A DNA stretch of 64,000 nucleotides from an uncultured Massilia sp. (GTDB lineage Bacteria; Pseudomonadota; Gammaproteobacteria; Burkholderiales; Burkholderiaceae): the NCBI GenBank assembly GCA_946481275.1, contig CAMLMV010000031.1:11737-75736 (forward strand). The letters run 5' to 3'. The position numbers were made by a program, and so were the translations under genes. Positions 17,953 to 26,763 of this stretch are shown here, piece by piece. The notes below the pieces were generated by a model, which saw only the letters and a list, made by a program, of their open reading frames with translations, did not search any database and was not told the DNA's origin. Positions within the stretch are counted from its first letter, which is position 1, and each line of letters starts with the position of its first letter.

Positions 17953-19062
17953 ATGAAACCAAAGAAAATCGTCACCGTGATCGGCGCCCGCCCACAATTC
18001 ATCAAGGCGAGTGCAGTGTCAGCCGTCGTTGCGGAGTACGACCAGCTTCGTGAGATCGTCGTGCATACCGGCCAGCACTTCGACGCCAATATGTCGGATG
18101 TCTTTTTTACCGAGCTGGGCATGAAGCCGCCCGCTTATCAGTGCGCGATTCACGGCGGCACCCATGGCGACATGACTGGGCGTATGTTGATCGACATTGA
18201 AAAAATACTGTTGTTGGAAAAGCCCGATGCGGTCCTGGTATATGGCGACACGAATTCCACGCTTGCAGCATCCCTGGCGGCGGTCAAGCTGCATATCCCG
18301 ATCGCGCACGTCGAAGCGGGTTTGCGTTCTTTCAACATGAGATCCCCGGAGGAGATCAACCGCATCCTTACGGACCGGGTCGCGCGCTGGCTCTTCACCC
18401 CCAACAGCGAGGCCGGCGTACATTTACTGCGTGAAGGCGCCAGTTCCGATCAGATTCACCAGGTCGGCGACGTCATGCTCGACGTCGCGCTTCGGCATGG
18501 CGAACGGGTCACCTCCGACGGGGGCGTACTGGGCCGGCTACGGCAAGAGCACGGCGTCCAGGCTGGCGAGTATTGCCTGGCAACCATCCATCGCGCAGAG
18601 AACACCGACGATCCCGGCAGGCTCACAACGATAGTCGAAGCCCTTTCGCATTTCGCCAGGAACATCAAAGTCGTGCTGCCCCTCCACCCCCGTACGCGCA
18701 GCACGCTTGCGAAACAAGGCAAATTGCAGGCTTTGCACAACGCGGTGGTCGTGCTGGATCCGCTGGGCTATCTGGCAATGGTGCAGCTGGAAAAGTACGC
18801 CGCAATCATTGCTACCGATTCGGGCGGCGTCCAAAAAGAAGCCTTCTTCTATGGCGTTCCGTGTGTGACCTTGCGGGACGAAACCGAGTGGACGGAGTTG
18901 GTGGACGCCGGGTGGAACCGACTGGCGCCACCGGTCGATGCCAACGCCGTACTGCACTCCCTGCGCGCCGGCCTCGAAAGTACCGGCGACGACATCGCTC
19001 CTTATGGCGCCGGTGACGCCGCAGTCCGGATCGTGGAACGTCTATCGGACGAGCTTGCCTGA
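17953..19062 (+). CDS. wbpI: UDP-GlcNAc(3NAc)A 2-epimerase (WecB/WbpI family)
   Basis: This 369-aa epimerase has the family signature VIGARPQFIKASAV at the N-terminus and VYGDTNSTLAASLAAVKLHIPIAHVEAGLRSFN, with GEx-type HVEAGLRS. RTATDSGG-type substrate residues appear as ATDSGGVQKEAFFYGVPCVTLR. WecB members act on UDP-GlcNAc. WbpI acts on UDP-GlcNAc(3NAc)A to give UDP-ManNAc(3NAc)A. Because genes for WbpA, B, D and E homologues lie in the same operon, WbpI activity is the better call; that is inference from context. Confidence 0.88.
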   Translation: MKPKKIVTVIGARPQFIKASAVSAVVAEYDQLREIVVHTGQHFDANMSDVFFTELGMKPPAYQCAIHGGTHGDMTGRMLIDIEKILLLEKPDAVLVYGDTNSTLAASLAAVKLHIPIAHVEAGLRSFNMRSPEEINRILTDRVARWLFTPNSEAGVHLLREGASSDQIHQVGDVMLDVALRHGERVTSDGGVLGRLRQEHGVQAGEYCLATIHRAENTDDPGRLTTIVEALSHFARNIKVVLPLHPRTRSTLAKQGKLQALHNAVVVLDPLGYLAMVQLEKYAAIIATDSGGVQKEAFFYGVPCVTLRDETEWTELVDAGWNRLAPPVDANAVLHSLRAGLESTGDDIAPYGAGDAAVRIVERLSDELA

Positions 19063-19086
19063 AACGCTGACATCAAGGAGGTACGC

Positions 19087-20244
19087 ATGAGAAAGACCAC
19101 AACATACGACGATACCCCGGACAACGACTTGTGGCTGCGAGTCGCAGTGCGCGGCGCTTCGCTCATCAGTGTGGCCGCCCTGCTAGCCTCCTGTGCCGAC
19201 ACCAGGCAGCTGTATGTCGCACCTTATGGCGCAGACTCGAACCCTGGAACGAAAGACGCGCCCTTCCTGACGATCGGCCGAGCAGATGCCGCCGCTGCGC
19301 CGGGCTACACCATCCATGTCGCGCCCGGCGAGTACCGGGTCTCCGCCCGAGGTCCCGACAGCGCGGGCATCAGCACGCTGCGCAGCGGCACGCCTTCCGC
19401 TCGGCTCAAATTCATATCGGACATCAAATGGGGGGCGAAAATCGTCGTGTCGGGCACCGGCATAGCCTGGCACTCCAAGGGGAGCCATGTCGACATCGAG
19501 GGTTTCGACATCAGCGGCACGGGGCGACACGGCATCCTGGCAGACGGCACGAATCTTACGATCGCGAATAACTTCATTCACGACCTGACGGTCAGCGGTG
19601 GCTGTACGGGTAATGGCGGCGCTGCGATCGATACCAACGGCGGCGCCGGAAACGTACTGATCAAAGGGAACGTGGTCAGAAATATCGGCTACTCAATGAT
19701 CGGCAAGTGCAACACGGTGCAGGGGATCTACATCGCCAACCCGAAGAATACTGTCGTCGACAACATCGTTTCCGGCGTTGCGTTGGCAGGCATCCAGCAG
19801 TGGCATGGCGCAACGGATTCAACCATCATCAACAATACGGTCTTCCGCTGCAAGATCGGCATACTCATCGGTGGCGGTGACGCCGGAACGTTACCGAACG
19901 GTTCACAAAACAACTATGTCGCGCACAATATCGTCTACGACAACATCACTTATGGGATTATCGAAGGCGGCAAAGTCGGCGCCAATAACCGCTACGTCAA
20001 TAACCTGGTGTACTTGAGCGGGACCAGTGTGCGCGCTGACGGCCACGTCAGCGGCACGATCTCAGCCGATCCAGAGTTCGTGAATTATCAGGCTGACGGC
20101 ACTGGCGATTATCGTTTACGGAAAAGCTCGCCGGCGATCCGCAAGATCGCCGAGCCTCCGGTATCCGCAGGCGTGGTTCCCGCTTCTTCCCACGAGACGC
20201 GCGCAGAGCTCGGGGCATACAGCGCTGGGGCAGCCGGACATTAA
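19087..20244 (+). CDS. Right-handed beta-helix lipoprotein (copy A)
   Basis: A 385-aa protein with a lipobox (VAALLASC, Cys about 37) after an unusually polar N-terminus, then a parallel beta-helix of the DUF1565/pectate-lyase type. LYVAPYGADSNPGTKDAP is the usual N-cap. Asn-rich rungs follow (LTIANNFIHD, VLIKGNVVRN, TIINNTVF, NYVAHNIVYDN). Its closest visible relative is copy B (33069-34199), with near-identical stretches such as HDLTVSGGC, VSGVA and AGIQQWHGAT. A secreted, lipid-anchored glycan-binding or lyase/epimerase role in polymer handling is inferred. No catalytic triad is identified. GGAGGT precedes the ATG. It overlaps the convergent PAP2 gene by 4 bases (shared TTAA). Confidence 0.83.
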   Translation: MRKTTTYDDTPDNDLWLRVAVRGASLISVAALLASCADTRQLYVAPYGADSNPGTKDAPFLTIGRADAAAAPGYTIHVAPGEYRVSARGPDSAGISTLRSGTPSARLKFISDIKWGAKIVVSGTGIAWHSKGSHVDIEGFDISGTGRHGILADGTNLTIANNFIHDLTVSGGCTGNGGAAIDTNGGAGNVLIKGNVVRNIGYSMIGKCNTVQGIYIANPKNTVVDNIVSGVALAGIQQWHGATDSTIINNTVFRCKIGILIGGGDAGTLPNGSQNNYVAHNIVYDNITYGIIEGGKVGANNRYVNNLVYLSGTSVRADGHVSGTISADPEFVNYQADGTGDYRLRKSSPAIRKIAEPPVSAGVVPASSHETRAELGAYSAGAAGH

Positions 20245-20915
20245 CCGGGGCTGTGCAGGTTCGTTTTCGACGCACCGTGCAATGCCCCCGGCTGCCGAGC
20301 GGCACATGTGTCGACATCGCGTGTCCATCGATAAGGATGGTCACGCCCGGAGAAATAGAGCGCTACGTCGACCAGCCGGTGGTTGATCGCAGACGGTTTC
20401 AAACTGCAGATGATAAAAAACGTGAGCAAGCTCATTGCCACAGCCTGGCGATTGGGGCCAGGCGCCGGCAGTGTCGCCGACAGCCGTACAAAGACACGGC
20501 CCGCAGCGATGCCAAGCACGAGGCTCGCAACAACCTCCGATGTCGTGTGGAACCTGAACACGATGAGCAGGGCGCCGAGGCCGATGCCAAGCGCCACACC
20601 GAACGCGAACCCGCGCTCGCGCCAATTGTCGGGGGCGCGCTGCAGGAGAACGAAAAAGAGAACAGGCAGTACTGCCGCCGTCCGCCACGCATGACCACTG
20701 AGCGCCTTGAAACCGAGCGGAGGCACGGACAGTCCCCACCCGAGGAAGGCAATCTTGGACAGGGCAACCACTCCCAGGCCTGCGGCAAAGATCAGGCACC
20801 AGCATGAGGCCAGCTTCCAGGCCCGGCCGGAGATGAGCCAAACAGCGATCGCACCGGCCGTTGGCACCATCACCGCCGTATGGCCAATATCGATGACATG
20901 TATCCACGACATCAT
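20241..20915 (-). CDS. PAP2-superfamily phosphatase (membrane)
   Basis: 224 aa, with about six hydrophobic segments. FKALSGHAWRTA carries the SGH motif and FRFHTTSEVVASLVLGI the R-x5-H-x3-D/E-like third motif of type 2 phosphatidic acid phosphatases. These integral enzymes often dephosphorylate undecaprenyl pyrophosphate after polymer transfer, which fits an exopolysaccharide operon. ATG at 20915 overlaps the upstream aminotransferase stop (ATGA), so it is the last gene of a four-gene minus-strand unit. The N-terminal extension in the longer frame is inside the aminotransferase gene and is not used. Confidence 0.78.
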   Translation of the reverse strand: MMSWIHVIDIGHTAVMVPTAGAIAVWLISGRAWKLASCWCLIFAAGLGVVALSKIAFLGWGLSVPPLGFKALSGHAWRTAAVLPVLFFVLLQRAPDNWRERGFAFGVALGIGLGALLIVFRFHTTSEVVASLVLGIAAGRVFVRLSATLPAPGPNRQAVAMSLLTFFIICSLKPSAINHRLVDVALYFSGRDHPYRWTRDVDTCAARQPGALHGASKTNLHSPG

Positions 20916-22105
20916 GGGCTCGCCGGCAGCGCAACGCCTTCCGCCATGGCCATGACTTCCCTGATGACCAGGCAGGTCTTCTCGACATCCTGATTCCTCA
21001 GGGACGGGTGTACGAGGAACATCAGGCTTGTTTCGCCTAATTCCTTCGCGACCGGCAACCGGTACTTCGGGCGGTAACATGTGTTATCGAAAGCCTTCTC
21101 CATGTAGAGTTCGGAGCAAGTGCCTTGGGCACACGGGACGCCCCTTGCGGTGATTTCCTCGATGATCCGGTCGCGGGTCCAGCCGCGCGCCAGTTTTTCG
21201 GGCTCGACGAACACGTAGAACTTGTAGAAGGCATGTTGCACATCGGGCGGCACGACAGGAACCCGCAATGCCGCACATTCCCGGCATGTTGCAGCAATCC
21301 TCGATGCGTTCACCTGCCGCTGCGACGTCCACGTGGCCATGCGCTGGAGCTGGATACGCCCGATAACGGCCTGCGTTTCCAGCATCCGCCAGTTGGTACC
21401 GAAGGATTCGTGGACCCACCGGTAGCCAGGGGGATGCTGGCGTTCGTACACGGCCTCCCACGACTTGCCATGATCCTTGTAGGACCACATGGTGGTCCAC
21501 CATGGGTGGGAATTCGTGGTCACCATGCCGCCCTCCCCGCCAGTGGTCATGATCTTGTCCTGACAGAAGGACCAGGCGCCGATGTGGCCGATGCCTCCCA
21601 CCATCCGCCCTTTGTAGCGTGCGCCATGGGCCTGGGCACAGTCCTCGATCACGAAGATGGCGTGTTCCTGGGCAAGCTCCATGATCGGATCCATGTCGCA
21701 TGGCCAACCGGCGAGGTGTACACAGATGATCGCCCTCGTACGCGGCGTCAGGACGGCCCGGATGGTTTCGGCCGTAATATTCTGGCTCTCCCGGTCCACA
21801 TCAGCGAACACGGGAATCGCGCCCGCGTTGACGATGCAACTCGCGGAAGCCAGGAAAGTCCTTGGCGTCACGATCACTTCATCGCCCGGCGATATGCGCA
21901 ACGCCTTGAGAGCGACGTCCAGCGCCAGCGTACCGTTCGACAGCGCGACGGCGTACCGGGTGCCGACCCACGCCGCGAATTCCTTTTCGAACTCCCTGCA
22001 TTCCGTGCCCGTCCAATAATTGACTTTATTCGACAGGATAACGTTCTTGACAGCGGTTGCTTCCTCGACGGAGAAGCTTGGCCAGGTAGCGCATGAAGTA
22101 CTCAT
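20912..22105 (-). CDS. DegT/DnrJ/EryC1/StrS aminotransferase (PglE/perosamine-synthase-like)
   Basis: This is a 397-aa PLP enzyme. YAVALSNGTLALDVALKAL binds phosphate, IFVIEDCAQAHGARYKG carries the cofactor Asp, and WSFCQDKIMTTGGEGGMVTT holds the Schiff-base Lys. The Trp/His-rich middle (NSHPWWTTMWSYKDHGKSW) is seen in the branch that aminates 4-keto-6-deoxy sugars next to PglC-type transferases. It likely uses the 4-keto sugar made by the CapD/WbpM-type dehydratase to give a 4-amino-6-deoxy sugar for initiation; that is inference. ATG at 22105 follows GGATAAGGTC and lies 4 bases after the sugar transferase stop. Confidence 0.87.
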   Translation of the reverse strand: MSTSCATWPSFSVEEATAVKNVILSNKVNYWTGTECREFEKEFAAWVGTRYAVALSNGTLALDVALKALRISPGDEVIVTPRTFLASASCIVNAGAIPVFADVDRESQNITAETIRAVLTPRTRAIICVHLAGWPCDMDPIMELAQEHAIFVIEDCAQAHGARYKGRMVGGIGHIGAWSFCQDKIMTTGGEGGMVTTNSHPWWTTMWSYKDHGKSWEAVYERQHPPGYRWVHESFGTNWRMLETQAVIGRIQLQRMATWTSQRQVNASRIAATCRECAALRVPVVPPDVQHAFYKFYVFVEPEKLARGWTRDRIIEEITARGVPCAQGTCSELYMEKAFDNTCYRPKYRLPVAKELGETSLMFLVHPSLRNQDVEKTCLVIREVMAMAEGVALPASP

Positions 22106-22109
22106 GACC

Positions 22110-22706
22110 TTATCCGAGAATGGTGTGGAAAATATACCGAAGATCGCGCAGCAGGGAATAATTATTGACATATTCCCGGTTGATTCTTACCTTGTCCGGC
22201 CAGATGATCCGGTCGTTATATGCCTCCGGGTCGTCGACCGCCGCCAATATGGACTCCTCATCCTTGTACTTGATGGAGGCCGGTCCGGTAATTCCCGGCC
22301 GCAGCGAGAGAATGATACGGTCCTCACCTTGCAAACGATCCGCATAGCCAGGTACATCCGGCCTCGGCCCGACAAGACTCATGCTTCCGGACAGCACGTT
22401 AAACAACTGGGGCAATTCATCGAGTTTGTATTTTCTAAAAAGTCGACCGGAGCGCGAAATCGAAGCGATATTTCTCGATGCGATGGGACTGCGCTGGCTG
22501 TCGCCCGGATACATCGTCTTGATTTTGCAAACACGGATGACATGACCATGACGCCCGATGCGTTTTTGTATGAAAAACCCATTGCTCCGGGTATCGAGCG
22601 TTGCGACGAGCCAGCATAGGAATATGACTGGCGCGAGCAGCAACAACCCCGCTAGCGACGCACCGATATCAAACGCTCGTTTAAATAAAATGTCAGTTCT
22701 CGACAT
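22110..22706 (-). CDS. PglC-type initiating phosphoglycosyl transferase
   Basis: A 198-aa monotopic phosphoglycosyl transferase. One N-terminal re-entrant hydrophobic helix (KRAFDIGASLAGLLLLAPVI) is followed by the catalytic core: FFIQKRIGRHG, then FRKYKLDELPQLFNVLSG (the DE dyad) and SMSLVGPRP. It transfers a phospho-sugar to undecaprenyl phosphate, starting the repeat unit. Length matches PglC rather than the large WcaJ/WbaP type with extra helices. ATG at 22706 is used because GAGGTG lies 6 bases before; a GTG three codons earlier would overlap that site. Confidence 0.9.
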   Translation of the reverse strand: MSRTDILFKRAFDIGASLAGLLLLAPVIFLCWLVATLDTRSNGFFIQKRIGRHGHVIRVCKIKTMYPGDSQRSPIASRNIASISRSGRLFRKYKLDELPQLFNVLSGSMSLVGPRPDVPGYADRLQGEDRIILSLRPGITGPASIKYKDEESILAAVDDPEAYNDRIIWPDKVRINREYVNNYSLLRDLRYIFHTILG

Positions 22707-22747
22707 CTTATTCACCTCATAAGTCAGCCATACTCATGATCTATTTT

Positions 22748-23980
22748 TCAGGAACAACAGGCAGCCAGAAAACGTTCGCTCAGGATTGGATAAGTATGGC
22801 GATCCATGACAAACCGCCTGCCGCACAACCCCATGGCTTGACGCTCGCCGGGGCTCAACGCCAACAAATTCCGAATACCTTGCGCCGCGACTTCCGGATT
22901 CTCCGGTGCAACAGTCAACCCGCAGCCTGCTTCCCCGACCGGATCGTTGCCCGCCTCGACGGCATGCAGCACCGGGCGGGCAGCCATCATGTAATCCATC
23001 AGCTTGTTTGGCGCGATCCCGAAACGATAGAGGGGCTGGCGTTGCCAGCCGATATATGCGATGTCGAAATGTTGAAGGAGTGCCGGGATCTGTTCCTTGG
23101 CGATCGGATCGATGAAGCGGACGTTTTGCAACTGCTCCGCATGCGCACGGCGCTGCAGGCCGGCTTTTTCCGGGCCGCCGCCGACCAGTACGAAGGCGAC
23201 TTTCTCGTCGCGCAGGATCGCTGCAACGTCGAGCAAGGTGTGCAGCGAGTTCGATACGCCGTGCGTACCCGCATAGCCAACCACGAAGTTGCCCGCCTCC
23301 CTGATCGCGGAAAGTGTCGCTTCGATGTTTGCCTGGAGTTCGGTGCTCCCTGCTGCCCACTCCCGCGGGTCGACGCCGTTCGGAACGATATGCAGTCTGT
23401 CGCGCGGCACGCCGCGGGATGCCACGTAGTCATGCACTTTTGGAAGCATTGACACGACCGTATCCGCGTGACGATAGGCATAGTCCTCAGCCGCTTGCAG
23501 CAGCATGATGAAAGGATGCCACCTTGACATCCCACCCAGCTCCATTGGCGTCAGAGGCCATAAGTCATGGATCTCGAAGACGAGTTTGGCACCGGCCAAT
23601 TCTGCTATCCGGCGCGCGGGCCAGATATCCATCGGGTAGGTGCTCGACGCGATCACGACATCCGGTTTGAATGACGCGACAATTCGCTTGCTCTCGCGGC
23701 ACAGGCGACTGACGAAGGACGCCATATTGCGCACCCTTCCAATACCATTGCCGCAATACCGGGGCGTTTCCAACCATATGTAATGAATCCCATCGATGGT
23801 TTCGTCCAGACGGCATTGGCCGGCGAGCTCGGGCTGACGGCTGCGAATATGCGATTGGGAAGCGCCAATAATCTGCACATCATGTCCCATGCGCACCCAT
23901 TCCCGCGCCAGGTAATATGGCCTGTACTCCATGCCATAGCTGGGAGAGCCCGCATAATGATTGACGTAGAGAATACGCAT
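22748..23980 (-). CDS. WbuB-like glycosyltransferase (GT4)
   Basis: 410 aa. The N-terminus MRILYVNHYAGSPSYGMEYR and RPYYLAREWVRMGHDV closely resembles WbuB, which transfers L-FucNAc as the second sugar. The body is a GT-B fold with EIHDLWPLTPMELG, IVPNGVDPREW, FVLVGGGPEK and NKLMDYMMAARPVLHAVEAG. It is first in the minus-strand unit with the initiating transferase (41-base gap), consistent with adding the second residue. The donor being a FucNAc-type sugar is inference from the family. Confidence 0.87.
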   Translation of the reverse strand: MRILYVNHYAGSPSYGMEYRPYYLAREWVRMGHDVQIIGASQSHIRSRQPELAGQCRLDETIDGIHYIWLETPRYCGNGIGRVRNMASFVSRLCRESKRIVASFKPDVVIASSTYPMDIWPARRIAELAGAKLVFEIHDLWPLTPMELGGMSRWHPFIMLLQAAEDYAYRHADTVVSMLPKVHDYVASRGVPRDRLHIVPNGVDPREWAAGSTELQANIEATLSAIREAGNFVVGYAGTHGVSNSLHTLLDVAAILRDEKVAFVLVGGGPEKAGLQRRAHAEQLQNVRFIDPIAKEQIPALLQHFDIAYIGWQRQPLYRFGIAPNKLMDYMMAARPVLHAVEAGNDPVGEAGCGLTVAPENPEVAAQGIRNLLALSPGERQAMGLCGRRFVMDRHTYPILSERFLAACCS

Positions 23981-24288
23981 CGTTTTAAAACGTGAGAATT
24001 CCAGAGCGATGATCGTTCAGCCGAAGTGATTATCATATTTTTAAGCACCACCCAAACTGATTGAAATCAATCCTAAGCGGCCCAGGCATTTTTATCGCCT
24101 TTCCGTTATTCCATTGAACGCCACCAATTAATTGGAATCGGATTACTTTCACACTTTTTAATATTTCACTTGGCCTTATGCGACATCAATAAGACTATTT
24201 GCGAGATCGATATCGTCCGACAGAGAACCGATCGTATCGCCTGCCGCGTCGGCGATTATGCACGGCGATCCCAACAAAGGGATGTATT
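23981..24288. promoter_or_regulatory. Divergent, AT-rich promoter region between two exopolysaccharide units
   Basis: This stretch separates the minus-strand WbuB-like unit from the plus-strand acyltransferase. It is markedly A+T-rich. It contains a perfect 12-bp palindrome CCAATTAATTGG (24124-24135), a TGATTGAAATCA imperfect palindrome near 24058 and the GATTATCA octamer (24028-24035) also seen at 8819. Promoters for both directions must be here. I cannot assign sigma boxes. Confidence 0.5.
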
Positions 24289-25488
24289 ATGAAAACCAAT
24301 AAAATACCGAGGGTCACATTCCAGATGCACAGTCAGGTCGGCGATGACTGCTGGCATTCGGTAGTGATCTCGCTGTTGCGCGGGCTGGCGGCTGTCGAGG
24401 TCGCGGCTGCGCATCTGCGCGCGGAGATGTACCCGGGGCTGCGTACGGTGGCGGATCCATCGATCTGGTTCAAGGGCTTCTCGTTCGCCACCGGCTTCGC
24501 CCACCATGCGGTGCTGGTGTTCTTCGTCATCAGCGGCTGGCTCGTGGGGGGCAGCCTGCTCGACAAGATCCGGCAGCCCGATGCGATCGCCAGCTATGCG
24601 ATCGACCGTGTAACGCGCCTGTGGACCGTGCTGATTCCCACCTTCGTACTGACGTTGCTGTTCGGCTTCGGCACCGGCGTCGTGGAAACGCAAGGCATCG
24701 ATTTTCATCCTGCCAACGAGTACTCCGCCCTGGTCTTCGGCGCCAACCTGGTCGGCCTGCAGACCATCGCCGTGCCGACCTTTGGCGGCAACTTCCCTTT
24801 GTGGAGCCTGGCCAACGAAACCTGGTATTACGTACTCTTCCCGCTATTGGTCGTGCTGTTGCGCGCGCCCGGCCGCGCCCTGCGCGTGGCGTGCGGCATC
24901 ACACTTCTCCTGCTGGCAGCCTCGTTGCCCGCTGAGATCATCGGCTACTTCATGATCTGGCTGTTGGGCGTGGGATTTTCGCGGATCAGGATCGAGTGCA
25001 GCACCGCGCAGCGTTCGGTCTGGCTGATACTCGTCGCGGCGCTGTGGGTGTATTACCGGCTGACCGGCGACATGAACGCGTTCACGCTTGCCAGCATGCT
25101 GCCGGACCTGGGTTGCAGCCTGATGTTCGTGGTGCTCTTGTCGAGCCTGCAATTCAGGGCCGCTGCAACGTCGACGCTGCGGCCGCTCCTGGCCAGGACC
25201 GGCACCTTTTTCGCAGAATTCTCCTTCAGCCTGTATGTCCTGCACGTGCCGCTGATCGACCTGCTGCGGCATTGGACATTGAAGCGCTGGGGGCTACGCG
25301 AGCTGTCGCCGAACGACCCGCTGCACTTCGCAATCTATCTGGGCATGCTGGCCACTTTGCTCGCGGGGGCCTACATGTCGTACTGGCTGTTCGAATCGCG
25401 CACTTACCAGATTCGGCGCCTGCTCAAGCGCATGCTGTTGCAGCGACGTGCCCCTGCGCCGGTCTCGCCCACCTTTCGCGCCGATTGA
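24289..25488 (+). CDS. Acyltransferase family 3 (OafA/YrhL type)
   Basis: This 399-aa integral membrane protein has about ten hydrophobic segments. SLLRGLAAVEVAAAHLRAE holds the family R/H signature near the N-terminus, and FFVISGWLVGG is typical of acyltransferase 3. Such enzymes O-acetylate or otherwise acylate surface sugars. ATG at 24289 has AAAGGGATG upstream, preferred over a frame starting 90 bases earlier. It is a single gene, convergent with the Wzy gene, inside the exopolysaccharide cluster; modification of the polymer's repeat unit is the likely role. Confidence 0.87.
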   Translation: MKTNKIPRVTFQMHSQVGDDCWHSVVISLLRGLAAVEVAAAHLRAEMYPGLRTVADPSIWFKGFSFATGFAHHAVLVFFVISGWLVGGSLLDKIRQPDAIASYAIDRVTRLWTVLIPTFVLTLLFGFGTGVVETQGIDFHPANEYSALVFGANLVGLQTIAVPTFGGNFPLWSLANETWYYVLFPLLVVLLRAPGRALRVACGITLLLLAASLPAEIIGYFMIWLLGVGFSRIRIECSTAQRSVWLILVAALWVYYRLTGDMNAFTLASMLPDLGCSLMFVVLLSSLQFRAAATSTLRPLLARTGTFFAEFSFSLYVLHVPLIDLLRHWTLKRWGLRELSPNDPLHFAIYLGMLATLLAGAYMSYWLFESRTYQIRRLLKRMLLQRRAPAPVSPTFRAD

Positions 25489-25553
25489 GGCTCGCGGCCG
25501 TGCCGTGGCTCACGGACAACAGCACGCCGGCATCGTGCAAGGGCGACGCCACC

Positions 25554-26762
25554 CTACGACAAGTGCTCCCTCGGCGGCGCGATCCTGCCAGGATGCGCCA
25601 CCTCAGGCGCAGCCACTTTACGCCGCGCGTCGTGGCTCGGTCCGGTCAGCGCAAACAACACGAACAGCCACACCGGCGGTTCATAGAAGAACATCTTTTC
25701 GTTCAACGGGACGAGTACCAGCAAGGTCGCCAACACGAGCCCGTTGACCCGGACCATGCGCACAAGCAGCCCCAACAAGGCGAGCGACACCACCGCACCA
25801 CCTCGCGTGGTGAGGTTGAACAGGACGCCAATGTCCTGGTAGTGGCAGCGAACACATGGATCGCTAACGAAACCGATGCCCACGAATTTTTCTTCGGCAC
25901 TCTTCGCGCCGTACGCGGCAATGCCCTCGATCCGATGCGTCAGGCTGCCGTCGGACGGCTGATTGATGAACCGCTCCTCCAGGTGTGTCACGATGCCCGA
26001 CGCGATCAGATAGGTCGCAATCGCCGCGGCGAGGATAATGAGATGGAGTGGCCGGACCTCCTTCCGCCACAGGTAGAGACCCAACGCGGTCACCAGCGGC
26101 ACGAAATAGACGGACGAGCCGGAATTGGTCAGGAAAATCCCGATGATGGAGACGCAGGTCAGCAACACCAGTCGCTCGCTGAATTCCGAGACCAGTATCA
26201 TGATCGCGAGCAGGCAGCCCATATAGTTCGCATAGGTGCCCGGCTCCACGTGGAAACCGGAAAACCGTGTAATGTTCAGGTAGTCTTCGGAAAAGCGGCT
26301 GTCCGACCCGAAAATCATCTTGTAGAAGTCGACTATCCCGGCCGAGGTCGCAAAAAACAGCAATGCCTGCAGCACGATGAACAGGACGTTAATCACCAGC
26401 AGCCATGCAATCGCTGCCCGGAATTCCCGTCGCCAGTGGAACGACAGCTCGTACAGGAGTATCGCCGCGCACATGTCGGCGGCGATGAGCATGGCGAACT
26501 GGCCCGGACCGGAGATGATCAGGGTTGCGTGCATGAAGATCAATGCCAGCAGGAGCAACACATGCATGGTGGGCGTACGCGGCCGCACCGATCGAACTGC
26601 CAGCAAGGGAAACAGCAGCATCAGCGACACACCTGCCACCAGATACCGTGGGATCATCGATGGATTGGGGCCGCCTTGTTCGAACGGTGTAAAGAACAGA
26701 AACAGTGTACAAAAGAACACCGTGAACACCAGGGGCGACTCAAGGCGATTCGGCGTGCGCAT
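25554..26762 (-). CDS. wzy: Wzy-like O-antigen/exopolysaccharide polymerase
   Basis: This 402-aa protein has about ten to twelve transmembrane segments and one large loop (GSDSRFSEDYLNITRFSGFH, then EPGTYANYMG) that matches the O-antigen ligase/polymerase pattern: RFSGFHVEPGTYANY is like the GxxxEP... motif of Wzy/EpsG-type proteins. It should join lipid-linked repeat units in the periplasm. ATG at 26762 lies 1 base past the stop of the upstream glycosyltransferase, so the longer frame is not used. Polymerases diverge strongly, so the call relies on topology and on its place between a glycosyltransferase and a flippase. Confidence 0.78.
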   Translation of the reverse strand: MRTPNRLESPLVFTVFFCTLFLFFTPFEQGGPNPSMIPRYLVAGVSLMLLFPLLAVRSVRPRTPTMHVLLLLALIFMHATLIISGPGQFAMLIAADMCAAILLYELSFHWRREFRAAIAWLLVINVLFIVLQALLFFATSAGIVDFYKMIFGSDSRFSEDYLNITRFSGFHVEPGTYANYMGCLLAIMILVSEFSERLVLLTCVSIIGIFLTNSGSSVYFVPLVTALGLYLWRKEVRPLHLIILAAAIATYLIASGIVTHLEERFINQPSDGSLTHRIEGIAAYGAKSAEEKFVGIGFVSDPCVRCHYQDIGVLFNLTTRGGAVVSLALLGLLVRMVRVNGLVLATLLVLVPLNEKMFFYEPPVWLFVLFALTGPSHDARRKVAAPEVAHPGRIAPPREHLS

Positions 26763-26763
26763 G

